Positions 26,422 through 35,732 of a DNA stretch of 62,625 nucleotides are shown here, in pieces. Where the stretch lies: the NCBI GenBank assembly GCA_032122615.1, contig JAQBGF010000087.1:1-62625 (forward strand), in the 5' to 3' direction. The stretch is from SHZI01 sp032122615. Lineage in GTDB: Bacteria; Pseudomonadota; Gammaproteobacteria; Steroidobacterales; GCA-2729495. The notes below the pieces were generated by a model. That model was not told the DNA's origin and made no database searches. It worked only from the letters and a program-made list of their open reading frames with translations. The translations under genes and the position numbers were made by a program. Positions within the stretch are counted from its first letter, which is position 1; the number at the start of each line of letters is the position of its first letter.

Positions 26422-28431
26422 ATGCCGGCCCCCCTGATCCTCGAAGTGGCCGTCGCCGCGCCTTTGATGGGCCTGTTTGACTACCTCGCACCTGCCGATG
26501 ACAGCGTGAAACTCACGCCCGGATTGCGGGTGCGGGTCCCTTTTGGCCGTGGCACACGCGTCGGATTGATCGTCGGCCTCAAGGAGACCAGCGACCTGCC
26601 CGAGAGCAGGCTGCGGCGGGCCGACGCCGTGCTCGATGCCGAGCCGTTGCTGCCGGGAGACCTGCAGCGGCTGCTCCGCTGGGCATCGGTTTACTACCAG
26701 CACCCGCCCGGTGAAGTGTTTGCCGCCGCTGTGCCGAAGGCCCTGCGCGAAGGCCGCGATCCGGACCGGCAGCGAAAACCTAAAGCGCCGCCGGCCGCGG
26801 CTGGCGAGGCGCCATCCGCAGACCTGCCACCGGAACTCACAGCCGACCAGGGCCGCGCAGTTGCTGCCATCACGGCCGTCGCCAATTTCCGGTGTTTCCT
26901 GCTCGACGGGGTCACCGGCAGCGGCAAGACGGAGGTCTACCTGCGCTGCATCCGCGAGCGGCTGGACGCGGGCCAGCAGTGCCTGGTGCTCGTCCCGGAA
27001 ATTGGCTTGACGCCCCAGCTACTCGACCGCTTCCGCCGCCGGTTCCCCGTGCCGATGGCGGTCCTCCACTCCGGTCTGGCGGATGGCGAGCGCCTGCGAG
27101 CGTGGAACGCGGCGCGCAACGGAACGGCGCAGATCGTCATCGGGACTCGATCTGCGATCTTTACCCCGCTGAAACGACCGGGATTGCTGGTGGTCGATGA
27201 GGAGCACGACGCCAGCTACAAGCAGCAGGACGGCTTCCGCTATTCAGCGCGGGATCTTGCCGTGTGGCGCGCGCGGGAACTCAACGTGCCGCTGGTACTC
27301 GGGTCCGCAACACCGGCCCTCGAATCCATCGAGAATGCCCGCAGCGGCCGCTACGAGCGCCTGGTGCTGGCCGACCGGACAGGCGCCGCCGGTCAACCCA
27401 CTGTCCATTTGATTGACGCGCGCACCCACCCGCAGCGTGACGGGCTGACCCAGCCGTTACTCGCCGCCATCCGTCGGCACCTGGCGGCCGACGGCCAGGT
27501 CCTTATCTTTCTCAACCGCCGGGGCTACGCACCGACCCTCGTGTGCACGGGCTGCGGTGAGGTGGTCGGCTGTGACCGGTGCGACGCGCGGATGGTGCTC
27601 CACCAGCAACGCGGGCGTATTACTTGCCACCACTGCGGCAGTGACCGCGCGGCGCCTGTCAGTTGTCCTAAGTGCCAGACCGAACTGCGCGCCGTCGGAC
27701 AGGGCACCGAGCGTCTTGAACAGGCGCTGGCCCGCGAGTTCCCGGGCCAGCCGATGGAACGCATTGACCGCGACACGACCCGTCGGCGCGGCGAAATTGA
27801 GCGCAAGCTCGCACGCGTCCGCTCTGCCGAAGCACGCTTGCTCTTGGGCACGCAGATGCTCACCAAAGGCCACGACTTCCCGGGCGTGACGCTGGTCGGT
27901 ATCGTTGATGTGGACCAGGGACTGTTTGGCACTGACTTTCGCAGCGCCGAACGCCTCGCCCAGACCTTCATCCAGGTTGCGGGCCGCGCCGGCCGCGCCG
28001 ATCGGGCGGGCGAGGTCTACCTGCAGACGCTGTTTCCGGATCACCCGCTACTGCGCGTTCTGGTCGAGCAGGGGTACGGCGCATTCGCCGACATGGCGCT
28101 TGCCGAGCGTCAGCGCGCGGGCTGGCCACCCTGGTCGTCGCTCGCCCTGTTGCGTGCGGAGGCTACGGAACGCCCGGCGGTTTTCGCGTTCCTCGAAGAG
28201 GTCGCTGGGCTGGCGCGGCCTGACGGACTGGTGGGCGTCCGCTTGCTGGGGCCCGCGCCGGCCCCGATGGAGCGTCGTTCCGGCCGCTACCGGGGCCAGT
28301 TACTCGTTCAGGCGGATGCGCGTCGCGACCTGCAGCGCTTCCTGCCGGAGTTCCGGGTGGCGATCACGGCACTGCAGTCACAACGGCGCGTGCGGTGGAG
28401 CCTCGACGTGGACCCGTCCGAATTGTTCTAG
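26422..28431 (+). CDS. priA: primosomal protein N' (replication restart helicase PriA)
   Basis: The 669-residue helicase restarts stalled forks by loading DnaB. The N-terminal 3'-end-binding domain starts MPAPLILEVAVAAPLMGLFD. Walker A is GVTGSGKTEVYL (about residue 163) and the DEAH-like box is VVDEEHDASYKQQ. The zinc ribbon (about residues 374-430) has paired Cys: CTGCGEVVGCDRCDAR, CHHCGSD, CPKC. Further motifs LLGTQMLTKGHDFPGVTLVG and QVAGRAGRADRAG are intact. ATG 26422 gives the canonical N-terminus; the frame to 26362 would run through the DnaA boxes. argS follows after 34 bases. Confidence 0.95.
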   Translation: MPAPLILEVAVAAPLMGLFDYLAPADDSVKLTPGLRVRVPFGRGTRVGLIVGLKETSDLPESRLRRADAVLDAEPLLPGDLQRLLRWASVYYQHPPGEVFAAAVPKALREGRDPDRQRKPKAPPAAAGEAPSADLPPELTADQGRAVAAITAVANFRCFLLDGVTGSGKTEVYLRCIRERLDAGQQCLVLVPEIGLTPQLLDRFRRRFPVPMAVLHSGLADGERLRAWNAARNGTAQIVIGTRSAIFTPLKRPGLLVVDEEHDASYKQQDGFRYSARDLAVWRARELNVPLVLGSATPALESIENARSGRYERLVLADRTGAAGQPTVHLIDARTHPQRDGLTQPLLAAIRRHLAADGQVLIFLNRRGYAPTLVCTGCGEVVGCDRCDARMVLHQQRGRITCHHCGSDRAAPVSCPKCQTELRAVGQGTERLEQALAREFPGQPMERIDRDTTRRRGEIERKLARVRSAEARLLLGTQMLTKGHDFPGVTLVGIVDVDQGLFGTDFRSAERLAQTFIQVAGRAGRADRAGEVYLQTLFPDHPLLRVLVEQGYGAFADMALAERQRAGWPPWSSLALLRAEATERPAVFAFLEEVAGLARPDGLVGVRLLGPAPAPMERRSGRYRGQLLVQADARRDLQRFLPEFRVAITALQSQRRVRWSLDVDPSELF

Positions 28432-28465
28432 AATTCCAGGCGTTCCCGAAGCTCCCGACGTTCAA

Positions 28466-30223
28466 ATGCAAATCACCGCACACATTGCGCAAGTCGTGCG
28501 CACAGCGCTCGACTGGCCCGCCGAACGCAGCGCGCAGATCGAAGACGCCCTCACGGTTCCGCCGAACCCGGCGCTGGGCGACATCGCCTTTCCCTGCTTC
28601 CAGCTGGCCAAGGAATTCCGCTCTGCACCAAACCTGATCGCCAGGACCGTGGCCGGCAAGATCACGCCCGACCCGATCATTGCGAGCGCGGCGGCGGAAG
28701 GCCCCTATCTCAACCTGTTCCTGAACCGGGTCAATGCCACCGAGCAGGTGCTGGGCGAGATTCGCGACAACCCGGGAACTTTCGGCCGCCGCGATCTCGG
28801 CGCCGGCCGCACGTTGGTACTCGACTTCTCGGCACCGAATATCGCCAAGCCCTTTCATTTCGGCCACCTGCGCTCCACCAACCTGGGCGCGGACCTGGCC
28901 CGGATCTTCAGCTACCAGGGCTGGCAGGTGATCCGGAAGAACTACATCGGCGACTGGGGCACCCAGTTCGGCTTCGTGATCTGGGCGTGGCAGCAATGGG
29001 GCGACGAGGCCGCACTGGAAGCTCGAGCCATCGACTACCTGGTTGAGCTTTACATCCGCGCCAATCAGGAAAGCGGCAAGGACCCCGCCGTGCGGGAGCA
29101 GGCGCGCGCCCTGTTCCTCCGGCTGGAGCAGGGTGATCCCGGGATCGTCAAACTCTGGGAGCGGTTTCGGGGGCTGTCGCTCGAAGGGTTTCAGCGCACC
29201 TACGACCGGCTCGGAATTGCCTTCGACTCGTACGACGGGGAGTCATCGCTGAACGACAAGTTACAGCCGGTAATCGCCCGCTTCCTGAAGGCCGGTGTGG
29301 CGAAGGAATCACTGGGCGCCATCGTCGTCGACGTGTCTGACGTCCTCGGCAGGGAAATCGCGCCCTGCATGCTGCAAAAATCGGACGGTGCATCTACCTA
29401 CGCGGCACGCGACTGCGCCGAGGCCATAGACCGGTGGGAGCGTTACCAGTTCGGGGCCAATATGTATGTCGTGTCACGGCAGGAAGACCACTTCGCCCAG
29501 GTCTTCGCTGCCCTCGGCAAGTTGGCCCTTGCGGAAAAGTGGGAATTGAACTGGCCCGCGCTCTGTGAAAACGTGAGCTTTGGTTACGTCCGGGGCATGT
29601 CCACGCGCAAGGGCGAAGCGGTGTGGCTTGAGGCGGTCCTCGACGAAGCCCGCGATCGGGCAGCGCGATACCGCGAAGAACGCGCGGCGGCCAAAGCGCG
29701 CGGCTTGCCGGAAGTGCCGGCCGCGGAACTTGCCGGTGTCAGTGAAGCCGTCGGCCAGGCGGCATTGCTGTACTTCGACGTGTCCTCGCGCCGCATGACG
29801 GACGTGACCTTTGACTGGAACACAGTTCTGCAGTTCGAGGGCAATACTGGTCCGTACCTGCAATACACCCACGCCCGGATGAGCGGCATCTTCCGCAAGG
29901 CCGCCGAAGCCGGACTGGCCATCACCGCCGCACCGGGTGACCTCGCGCTGCTGCTGGACGACGAGGAGTGGGCGCTGGTGCAAAAGCTGCGCGGTTACAG
30001 TCACGCCCTTAAGCGCGCGGCGGAACAGCGCGAGCCCTTCGAAGTTGCGCACTACCTGTACGAGCTCGCGAGCGTCTTCAACGCGTTCTACAACAAGCAC
30101 GTTGTCCTCGACGAGGCTGATCCCGCCCGCAGCCGCGCCCGGCTTGACCTCGTGGGCAGCACGCGCACGGTGCTCGCCAGTGGCCTCGGTCTGCTGGGTA
30201 TCCGGCCGCTGGAGTACATGTAG
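28466..30223 (+). CDS. argS: arginyl-tRNA synthetase
   Basis: The 585-residue class I synthetase charges tRNA-Arg. The N-terminal additional domain (MQITAHIAQVVRTALDWPAE) precedes the HIGH-type motif in PNIAKPFHFGHLRST (HFGH from residue 131). YIGDWGTQFGFVIWAW is typical of ArgS, and MSTRKG (about residue 378) stands for the KMSKS loop. The C-terminal anticodon-binding domain is complete (ALKRAAEQREPFEVAHYLYE ... LLGIRPLEYM). ATG 28466 gives normal length. It shares one base with the next gene (TAGTG). Confidence 0.95.
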   Translation: MQITAHIAQVVRTALDWPAERSAQIEDALTVPPNPALGDIAFPCFQLAKEFRSAPNLIARTVAGKITPDPIIASAAAEGPYLNLFLNRVNATEQVLGEIRDNPGTFGRRDLGAGRTLVLDFSAPNIAKPFHFGHLRSTNLGADLARIFSYQGWQVIRKNYIGDWGTQFGFVIWAWQQWGDEAALEARAIDYLVELYIRANQESGKDPAVREQARALFLRLEQGDPGIVKLWERFRGLSLEGFQRTYDRLGIAFDSYDGESSLNDKLQPVIARFLKAGVAKESLGAIVVDVSDVLGREIAPCMLQKSDGASTYAARDCAEAIDRWERYQFGANMYVVSRQEDHFAQVFAALGKLALAEKWELNWPALCENVSFGYVRGMSTRKGEAVWLEAVLDEARDRAARYREERAAAKARGLPEVPAAELAGVSEAVGQAALLYFDVSSRRMTDVTFDWNTVLQFEGNTGPYLQYTHARMSGIFRKAAEAGLAITAAPGDLALLLDDEEWALVQKLRGYSHALKRAAEQREPFEVAHYLYELASVFNAFYNKHVVLDEADPARSRARLDLVGSTRTVLASGLGLLGIRPLEYM

Positions 30224-30780
30224 TGGCGAAGGCGGGCAGCCGACGTAAACGGCGGAGCAACAACCGCCGCGACGCGGCCCGGTCGCGGGGAGCGGTGATC
30301 GGCGTCTTGCTGGTGCTGTGCGCCGGAGCACTGGCCTGGTATTACCGCTCGGCACTGGAATTGGCCCCTGGCCGGCCGGTGGCGACCAGCGCCGCGCCGG
30401 AGCCGGCCGCTGCTGAACCCGAAGTCGCCGTTGCCGAAAAATCCGAACGCTTCGAGTTCTACGACATGCTGCCCGACGCGGAAGTTGAAGTGGCCGTTCA
30501 GCCCAAGACCTCGGGCGGCGCCGTTCCAGCGCCAATCTCCGTGCGCGGAACCTATGTCGTCCAGGCCGGTGCGTTTCCGAACTTTGCGGAGGCCGACAAG
30601 GTGAAGGCCCGCCTTGCCTTGCTCGGCATCGTTTCCGAGATCCAGGCGGCCGATGCCGACGGCGCGCGGTTCCACCGCGTGCGCATCGGCCCCATCGACA
30701 ACCTCGACCAGCTCAATCGTCTGCGCAACCGGCTGCGTCAGAATGGTATCGAGTACCTGGTCATCCCCATTGGCGAATAG
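30223..30780 (+). CDS. SPOR-domain membrane protein (FtsN-like)
   Basis: The 185-residue bitopic protein has a basic cytosolic N-terminus (AKAGSRRKRRSNNRRDAARS), one membrane segment (AVIGVLLVLCAGALAWYY), an Ala/Pro-rich periplasmic linker and a C-terminal SPOR domain (TYVVQAGAFPNFAEADKVKA ... FHRVRIGPIDNLDQLNRL). SPOR domains bind denuded septal peptidoglycan, so a cell-division role is likely. Start is GTG 30223, overlapping the argS stop by one base. The order priA-argS-SPOR is conserved in many gammaproteobacteria, where hslVU often follows; here a PLP enzyme follows instead. Confidence 0.88.
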   Translation: MAKAGSRRKRRSNNRRDAARSRGAVIGVLLVLCAGALAWYYRSALELAPGRPVATSAAPEPAAAEPEVAVAEKSERFEFYDMLPDAEVEVAVQPKTSGGAVPAPISVRGTYVVQAGAFPNFAEADKVKARLALLGIVSEIQAADADGARFHRVRIGPIDNLDQLNRLRNRLRQNGIEYLVIPIGE

Positions 30781-31795
30781 GCTGCATCTCGCCACGCTGC
30801 CGACCGCCCTGGAACCTGCCGGGCGGTTTGGCGCTGCAATCGGTGCGCCCGGGCTGCTGATGAAGCGTGACGATATCTCCGGGCCGGTGTACGGCGGCAA
30901 CAAGGTTCGCAAACTCGAATACCTGCTCGCGGACTCGCTCGACAGGGGCTGCGATGCCGTCCTTACGTTCGGCGCCGCTGGCTCCAATCATGCCCTGGCA
31001 ACCTCGGTTTACGCGAAGCAGGTCGGGTTGGCGTGCCACGCCGTGCTCACCGACCAGGTACGGACACCGTGGGTGGCGACGACGCTTCGCTGGCACCGGC
31101 TGCTCGGCACCAACATCGTGACCGCAAAGGACCGTGCCGACGTCCAGGCACAGGCGGCACACCTGCGTGAAACACACGCCACCAGCCCTGCGCGCCTGTA
31201 CGAGGTGCCCTGGGGAGGTTCCTCGCCGACGGGTTCCCTCGGCTTCGTGGACGCCGGGATGGAACTGGCGGCACAGCTGGCCGCTGCCGGCATCAGTGGG
31301 CCCGTTCGCGTCTACTTGCCGTGCGGGACGATGGGCAGCGTCGCCGGCCTGCTGCTCGGACTGCTTGCCGCCAGGTTGCCGGCAACGGTGGTCAGCGTGA
31401 AGGTGGTGCCGCAGCATGTCGTCAACGCTGCTGCCGTCCTGACACTGGCCGCCGCGATCCAGGAATTATTGCCACCGGAACAGCGCAGCCGCGCGGATCA
31501 CGTGGCGTCGTCCCTGGAGTTCCGCCCGGAATTTGCCGGCGAGGGGTACGCACTGCCAACGCCGGAATGCATTGAGGCCGTCGCACTGGCGGAGGACCTG
31601 GCAGGCTTGAAGCTGGACACGACCTATTCCGGCAAGGCACTGGCGTGCCTGATAGCCGACGCTCGTAGCGGCCGTCTCGGTAACTGCACACCCGTCTTCT
31701 GGCAAACCTGGAATTCGCGGCCGTATCCGGCCGGGCTCGACACCGTCGACATCACCACGCTGCCGGCCGAGTTTCAGAAGTTCTTCCGCACGTAG
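30770..31795 (+). CDS. PLP-dependent D-cysteine desulfhydrase / ACC deaminase family enzyme
   Basis: This fold-type II PLP enzyme has about 341 residues. The PLP lysine lies in SGPVYGGNKVRKLEYLLADS (K45), and FGAAGSNHALATSVYAKQVG is the substrate/cofactor loop. VYLPCGTMGSVAGLLLGL is the phosphate-binding glycine loop, and LDTTYSGKALACL is typical of the DcyD/ACC-deaminase group. Distinguishing D-cysteine desulfhydrase from ACC deaminase is not possible here. I chose TTG 30770 because it gives the usual N-terminus (ANRLHLATLPTALEP); ATG 30743 would add nine residues deeper into the SPOR gene. The stop TAG is the first part of a REP arm. Confidence 0.75.
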   Translation: MANRLHLATLPTALEPAGRFGAAIGAPGLLMKRDDISGPVYGGNKVRKLEYLLADSLDRGCDAVLTFGAAGSNHALATSVYAKQVGLACHAVLTDQVRTPWVATTLRWHRLLGTNIVTAKDRADVQAQAAHLRETHATSPARLYEVPWGGSSPTGSLGFVDAGMELAAQLAAAGISGPVRVYLPCGTMGSVAGLLLGLLAARLPATVVSVKVVPQHVVNAAAVLTLAAAIQELLPPEQRSRADHVASSLEFRPEFAGEGYALPTPECIEAVALAEDLAGLKLDTTYSGKALACLIADARSGRLGNCTPVFWQTWNSRPYPAGLDTVDITTLPAEFQKFFRT

Positions 31796-32086
31796 GAGCG
31801 GCTTCAGCCGCGACGTTTCGCGAGAACTCACTCCGTAGACCGCGCCTCCCCGGCGTGAAATCCTTTCCGCTCGAGAGTCGCGGACTCCATTCTCGCGGAA
31901 AGGATTTCACGCCGGGGAGGCGCTGTCGGGGAGAGGGTAAGTCGCGGAACACACGCCTTCGCAGCGGCCAGTGGCAGTAGGCCCTGCCCGCGAGAATCGA
32001 GTCCGCGAGTCGCGAGCGGGCGGGGCCTACTGCCACCGGCCGCGGGGCCACGGAGTGCCGATAGTCGCGGCTGAAGCCGCTCCTAC
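31792..32086. repeat. composite palindromic element, copy with two hairpins
   Basis: Outer REP arms lie at 31792-31813 and 32065-32086 (exact reverse complements). Hairpin 1 has 29-base perfect arms at 31842-31870 and 31895-31923 around a 24-base core (31871-31894). Hairpin 2 has 20-base arms at 31972-31991 and 32016-32035 (one mismatch) around another 24-base core (31992-32015). The two cores match each other in opposite orientation (about 21 of 24), defining class II (GAGAAT.GAGTCCGCGA...). The stems of the two hairpins are unrelated. The element fills the 312-base gap between the PLP enzyme and ntrX. Confidence 0.9.
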
Positions 32087-32106
32087 GTGCGGATTACGCG
32101 AAGGGC

Positions 32107-33462
32107 TCAGTCCCCTTCCGCGATCTGCCGGAAATCGACGCCGAGTGCCCGGAGCTTCCGGTACAAGTGCGTCCTCTCCATCCCGACGCGCTTCGCCAGC
32201 TGCCCGACACGCCCCCGGCACAACGCCAGCTGCTGGGTCAGATAAGCGCGCTCGAATTTCTCGCGAGCCTCGCGGAGCGGAAGGCTCAGCAGATCCTGCT
32301 TGACCAGGGGCTCGGGATTGCCCGTTGCTGGCACCAGGTGCTTTTCTAGTTCCACCAGGCTGATTTCCTCAACGCCACCCGTCACGAGCAGGCGCCGGAC
32401 CAGGTTCGTCAGTTCGCGTACATTGCCGGGCCAGGGGTAATGGCGAAGGCGGTTTTGCGCAGCCAGACCAAAACGTCGGAAGGCCAGTCCGTCTTCTTCC
32501 ACGAAACTGTCTACCGCGTAACGCAGCAGTTCCGGAACATCTTCGTGCCGGTCGCGTAGCGCCGGTACGCGCAATTCAAGAACGGTAAAATGCGCCAGCA
32601 GATCCGGTCTTAGCAGTCCGGCTTCGTCCCGGGTTAGTGAGGCGATCAGGCGGAAATCGAGCGCCACCGGCACGGACTCGCCAAGTCGGGCGAAGCTGCC
32701 CTGCTCCAGCGCGCCTGCCAGCAAGCGCTGCGCTTGCGGACACAGGTCCTGGAGGTCACGCAAATACAGTGTCCCGCCCGCGGCCTGCTCCAGCACGCCG
32801 GGCTGGGGCTTACCATTCAGCGCACCGCCGAAAAGCAGTGCCGCTGCATTCTCGGCGGGGATCGCGCCGCCCGACAGCGCAACAAAGGGACGCTGGCCAC
32901 GGCCGGCCAGATCGTGGAGGTAGCGGGCAACCACGGTCCGGCCCGAGCCAGACTCACCCGCAATCAGCACGGGTTCGTGGCGCTTTGCCGCCGTCGCTGC
33001 CTGATCGCGAAGCGCCCGCATTAGTGCACTGCGTCCCCCCGGCGCCAGTCGCTTGGGCAGAAGGGTGCGCGGCGCCAGCCGGCTGGACGGTGGCACTTTG
33101 TCGAGCGCCTTCTGCACGGTTCGGAGGAGCTTGGCGAGCGATAGCGGCTTCTCGACAAAATCCACGGCACCAAGACGCGTGGCCTCAACCGCAGTTTCAA
33201 CCGTCCCGTGCCCCGACAGGATCACCACCGGGCAGCGTGGCGCACCTTCCCGCGCCCACTCGCGCAGGAGCGTGATGCCGTCTACGTCCGGCATCCAGAC
33301 ATCGAGGAGGATAAGGTCCGGCCGCTCGCGGCCTACTTCCACGCGGGCCGCAGCGGCATCAGCAGCGACGCTGACGGCGTAACCCTCATCCTCGAGGATG
33401 TCGCTGATGGTGGTACGGATGTCATCTTCGTCATCCACCACAAGTATGTGTGCTGCAGTCAT
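32107..33462 (-). CDS. ntrX: NtrX-like response regulator with degraded ATPase domain
   Basis: The 451-residue protein has a normal receiver domain (HILVVDDEDDIRT, phospho-acceptor D54 in LILLDVWMPDVDG), a central AAA+ sigma-54-activator-like domain and a Fis-type helix-turn-helix (LAKRVGMERTHLYRKLRALG). The central domain has lost key residues. Walker A is GESGSGRT (Arg for Lys), Walker B is GGTLYLRDL instead of GGTLFLDE, the GAFTGA loop is absent (LLFGGALNGKPQPG), and the usual Arg finger region reads LRPDLLAHF. It is probably a DNA-binding regulator without ATPase function. ATG 33462 overlaps the ntrY stop; GAGGGAAAG precedes it. Confidence 0.85.
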   Translation of the reverse strand: MTAAHILVVDDEDDIRTTISDILEDEGYAVSVAADAAAARVEVGRERPDLILLDVWMPDVDGITLLREWAREGAPRCPVVILSGHGTVETAVEATRLGAVDFVEKPLSLAKLLRTVQKALDKVPPSSRLAPRTLLPKRLAPGGRSALMRALRDQAATAAKRHEPVLIAGESGSGRTVVARYLHDLAGRGQRPFVALSGGAIPAENAAALLFGGALNGKPQPGVLEQAAGGTLYLRDLQDLCPQAQRLLAGALEQGSFARLGESVPVALDFRLIASLTRDEAGLLRPDLLAHFTVLELRVPALRDRHEDVPELLRYAVDSFVEEDGLAFRRFGLAAQNRLRHYPWPGNVRELTNLVRRLLVTGGVEEISLVELEKHLVPATGNPEPLVKQDLLSLPLREAREKFERAYLTQQLALCRGRVGQLAKRVGMERTHLYRKLRALGVDFRQIAEGD

Positions 33463-35732
33463 GCTCTTTCCCTCCACTGCTCGACATCGGAGCCCCGGTG
33501 CTCACTCATTGCGTCGCGCACCGTCGCCCGGAAGGGCAGTCGCACGACGAGGCGGGCGCCCCGCTCCGGCAGATTCTCGGCAGCCACGCTGCCACCATGT
33601 TCTTCCACTAGCTTCTTTACAATCGCGAGACCAAGACCGGTCCCTTTCTTCTTGCTCGTCACATAGGGCTCAAACAGGCGAGTCAGCACCTCGTCGTCGA
33701 TCCCCGGGCCATTATCCGTCACGCTGATTTCGGCAAACGAACGCTCACCGCCGGCGACGCTCCGCGCCGCGATCTCAATCACGCCGTCGGTTTGTCCCTC
33801 GACTGCATCCTGGGCGTTTCGAATCAGGTTATGGAGCAGCTGCCGAACCCGAACCGCATCAGCCTCCACCTCGAGCCCGTCTTCCAGAGCCAGCTTCACC
33901 TGCGGCTGGGATTCCTGCGCCCTGTAAAGCCAGGCCACCTCTCGCACGAGCTGGCTCAAGTCCACGCGGGCAATGCTGACTTCGGGGGCGCGCGCGTATT
34001 CGCTGAAGGCATTAACCATGTCGCGCATGGCCTCAACCTGCTGGACGATGGTGTGGGTTGAACGGTCCAGTATCTGTCCGTCCTCCTCGTTCATCGAGGG
34101 CAGGTAGCGGCGGCGGATGCGTTCGGCCGCCAGCCTGATCGGCGTGAGCGGATTCTTGATCTCGTGGGCCAGCCGCCGGGCCACTTCGCCCCAGGCGGCC
34201 TCGCGCTGCACCACCAGCAGTTCCGTGACGTCATCGAAGACAATGATGACGCCGGCAGGCTGTTCGGCGGCAGCGGATTCAACCGCGCCGCCGGAGACAT
34301 CGCCCGGGAGAATGGAACTGGCGCAATTGAGGATGCGGCGCGCGGTGTCCGTACGCAGAACGATCTGGCCACGCCACTCCCGGTGCTCACCCGACAGGTG
34401 CGGCCGGCACGATTCGACGAACTGGGCCGGCAGGCTCCCCGCCTCTGCGATTTCATCGAGGGATGCGCCGGCGCGGCCAGCAAGGTCCATCCCCAGAATT
34501 GTGCCGGCGGCATCGTTGGCAATCCGGATCCGACCATCGGGACCGACGGCGATAACGCCTGTGGACAGGCTGCCGAGAATAGCCGCGAGGTTAGCCCGCT
34601 CGCCTTCCAGCTGTTGTTGGCTGATCCGGCCGTCTTCGCGTGCCCGCGCGAGTCGCTCGATCATGCCGTTAAACGACTCGATCAGGAAGCCGACCTCGTC
34701 GGCTGCCCCGGGCGGCAGCCGCGTGTCGAAGTCGCCCTCGGCGACGGCCCGGGTGCCCTCAGCGAGTGATTCGATAGGCGACGCCAGCCGGCGTGCCAGA
34801 TAGAAAGCGCCAGTCGCCGCCGACAGCAGCGACAGCAGCAAGACCAGCGACAGTGTCAGGGTGAGGTTGTCTTTGAGCGGGTCGCGCAGGAACCGCAATT
34901 CTGCGTAGCGCGTGTAGATGCCCTGAACGGCGTCGGCCAGTCGTCCCTGCCGGTCGCCAATCGGAAACACGGCCTGCAGGTACCGCCGTCCGGCATCCCT
35001 GCCGTCAGCCATTGTTTCCCGGGGTATCGCCGCAGCCGCCCGAATCTGATAACTCGCGTTGCCGAGCGGTTCGAGGGCCACAAAACGCTGGTTCTGGCGT
35101 AGTTCGTTGCGGGCATCCTCCGACAGGCTCGGAGGGAGCGTGCCGGTGCGGGAGCTCGACGCGGCAATTCCCAGACCCGGGTTGAAGACCGTCAACTCCT
35201 CGGCGTCAGAATCTGCCCGCAGCACGCTCAACGCCCGGGATAGCGGCGCACCGTCGAGATCGACCAGCACACCGGCCAGCGCGCTGGTCTGCGACAGGCG
35301 GGAATTTACCTGCACGTCCAGCGACTCCCGGCTCAGGCGCAATGCGGACGAGAGTTCCTGCTCGAGATCGGAGTCGAACCAGCTGTCGATGCCGCCGTTA
35401 ACGAACTGCAAGGCGAACAGATACACGATCAAAAGGGGCGCGAGCGTCAGGCCGACGAACATGCCCACTAACCGTGCGCGCAGCCGCGCCCCGGCCGCGC
35501 GCCGCCGGTAATCCCGCACCAGTCGGAACAGACTGACGAGGATCACCGCGAGCAACGCCGCGGCCGCGACGAGATTGACTGCGAGGATCAGCGCATGTCG
35601 GCGGCCGAAGTCGGCGAGGCTGGGTGCGTAGCGCCCCAGCAGCAGCAGCGCCGCTACGCCGAGGCCGACACCGCACACGGCAGCCACGACCGTCACATAA
35701 CGTCTGATCTGGCTGCCGGAAAAGTGCTTCAC
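33459..35732 (-). CDS. ntrY: NtrY-type sensor histidine kinase
   Basis: This 757-residue membrane kinase has two N-terminal helices (YVTVVAAVCGVGLGVAALLL, HALILAVNLVAAAALLAVIL) and a third (LVGMFVGLTLAPLLIVYLFA). A large periplasmic domain and a fourth helix (LTLTLSLVLLLSLLSAATGA) follow. The cytosolic part has HAMP (SPIESLAEGTRAVAEGDFDT), PAS (LAAILGSLSTGVIAVGPDGR), HisKA (LAHEIKNPLTPIRLAAERI, His near residue 522) and HATPase (NLIRNAQDAVE, DNGPGI, GTGLGLAIVKKL). It is coupled to ntrX and to the DUF4390 gene by four-base overlaps. NtrYX systems respond to nitrogen or redox status in other proteobacteria. Confidence 0.92.
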   Translation of the reverse strand: MKHFSGSQIRRYVTVVAAVCGVGLGVAALLLLGRYAPSLADFGRRHALILAVNLVAAAALLAVILVSLFRLVRDYRRRAAGARLRARLVGMFVGLTLAPLLIVYLFALQFVNGGIDSWFDSDLEQELSSALRLSRESLDVQVNSRLSQTSALAGVLVDLDGAPLSRALSVLRADSDAEELTVFNPGLGIAASSSRTGTLPPSLSEDARNELRQNQRFVALEPLGNASYQIRAAAAIPRETMADGRDAGRRYLQAVFPIGDRQGRLADAVQGIYTRYAELRFLRDPLKDNLTLTLSLVLLLSLLSAATGAFYLARRLASPIESLAEGTRAVAEGDFDTRLPPGAADEVGFLIESFNGMIERLARAREDGRISQQQLEGERANLAAILGSLSTGVIAVGPDGRIRIANDAAGTILGMDLAGRAGASLDEIAEAGSLPAQFVESCRPHLSGEHREWRGQIVLRTDTARRILNCASSILPGDVSGGAVESAAAEQPAGVIIVFDDVTELLVVQREAAWGEVARRLAHEIKNPLTPIRLAAERIRRRYLPSMNEEDGQILDRSTHTIVQQVEAMRDMVNAFSEYARAPEVSIARVDLSQLVREVAWLYRAQESQPQVKLALEDGLEVEADAVRVRQLLHNLIRNAQDAVEGQTDGVIEIAARSVAGGERSFAEISVTDNGPGIDDEVLTRLFEPYVTSKKKGTGLGLAIVKKLVEEHGGSVAAENLPERGARLVVRLPFRATVRDAMSEHRGSDVEQWRERA

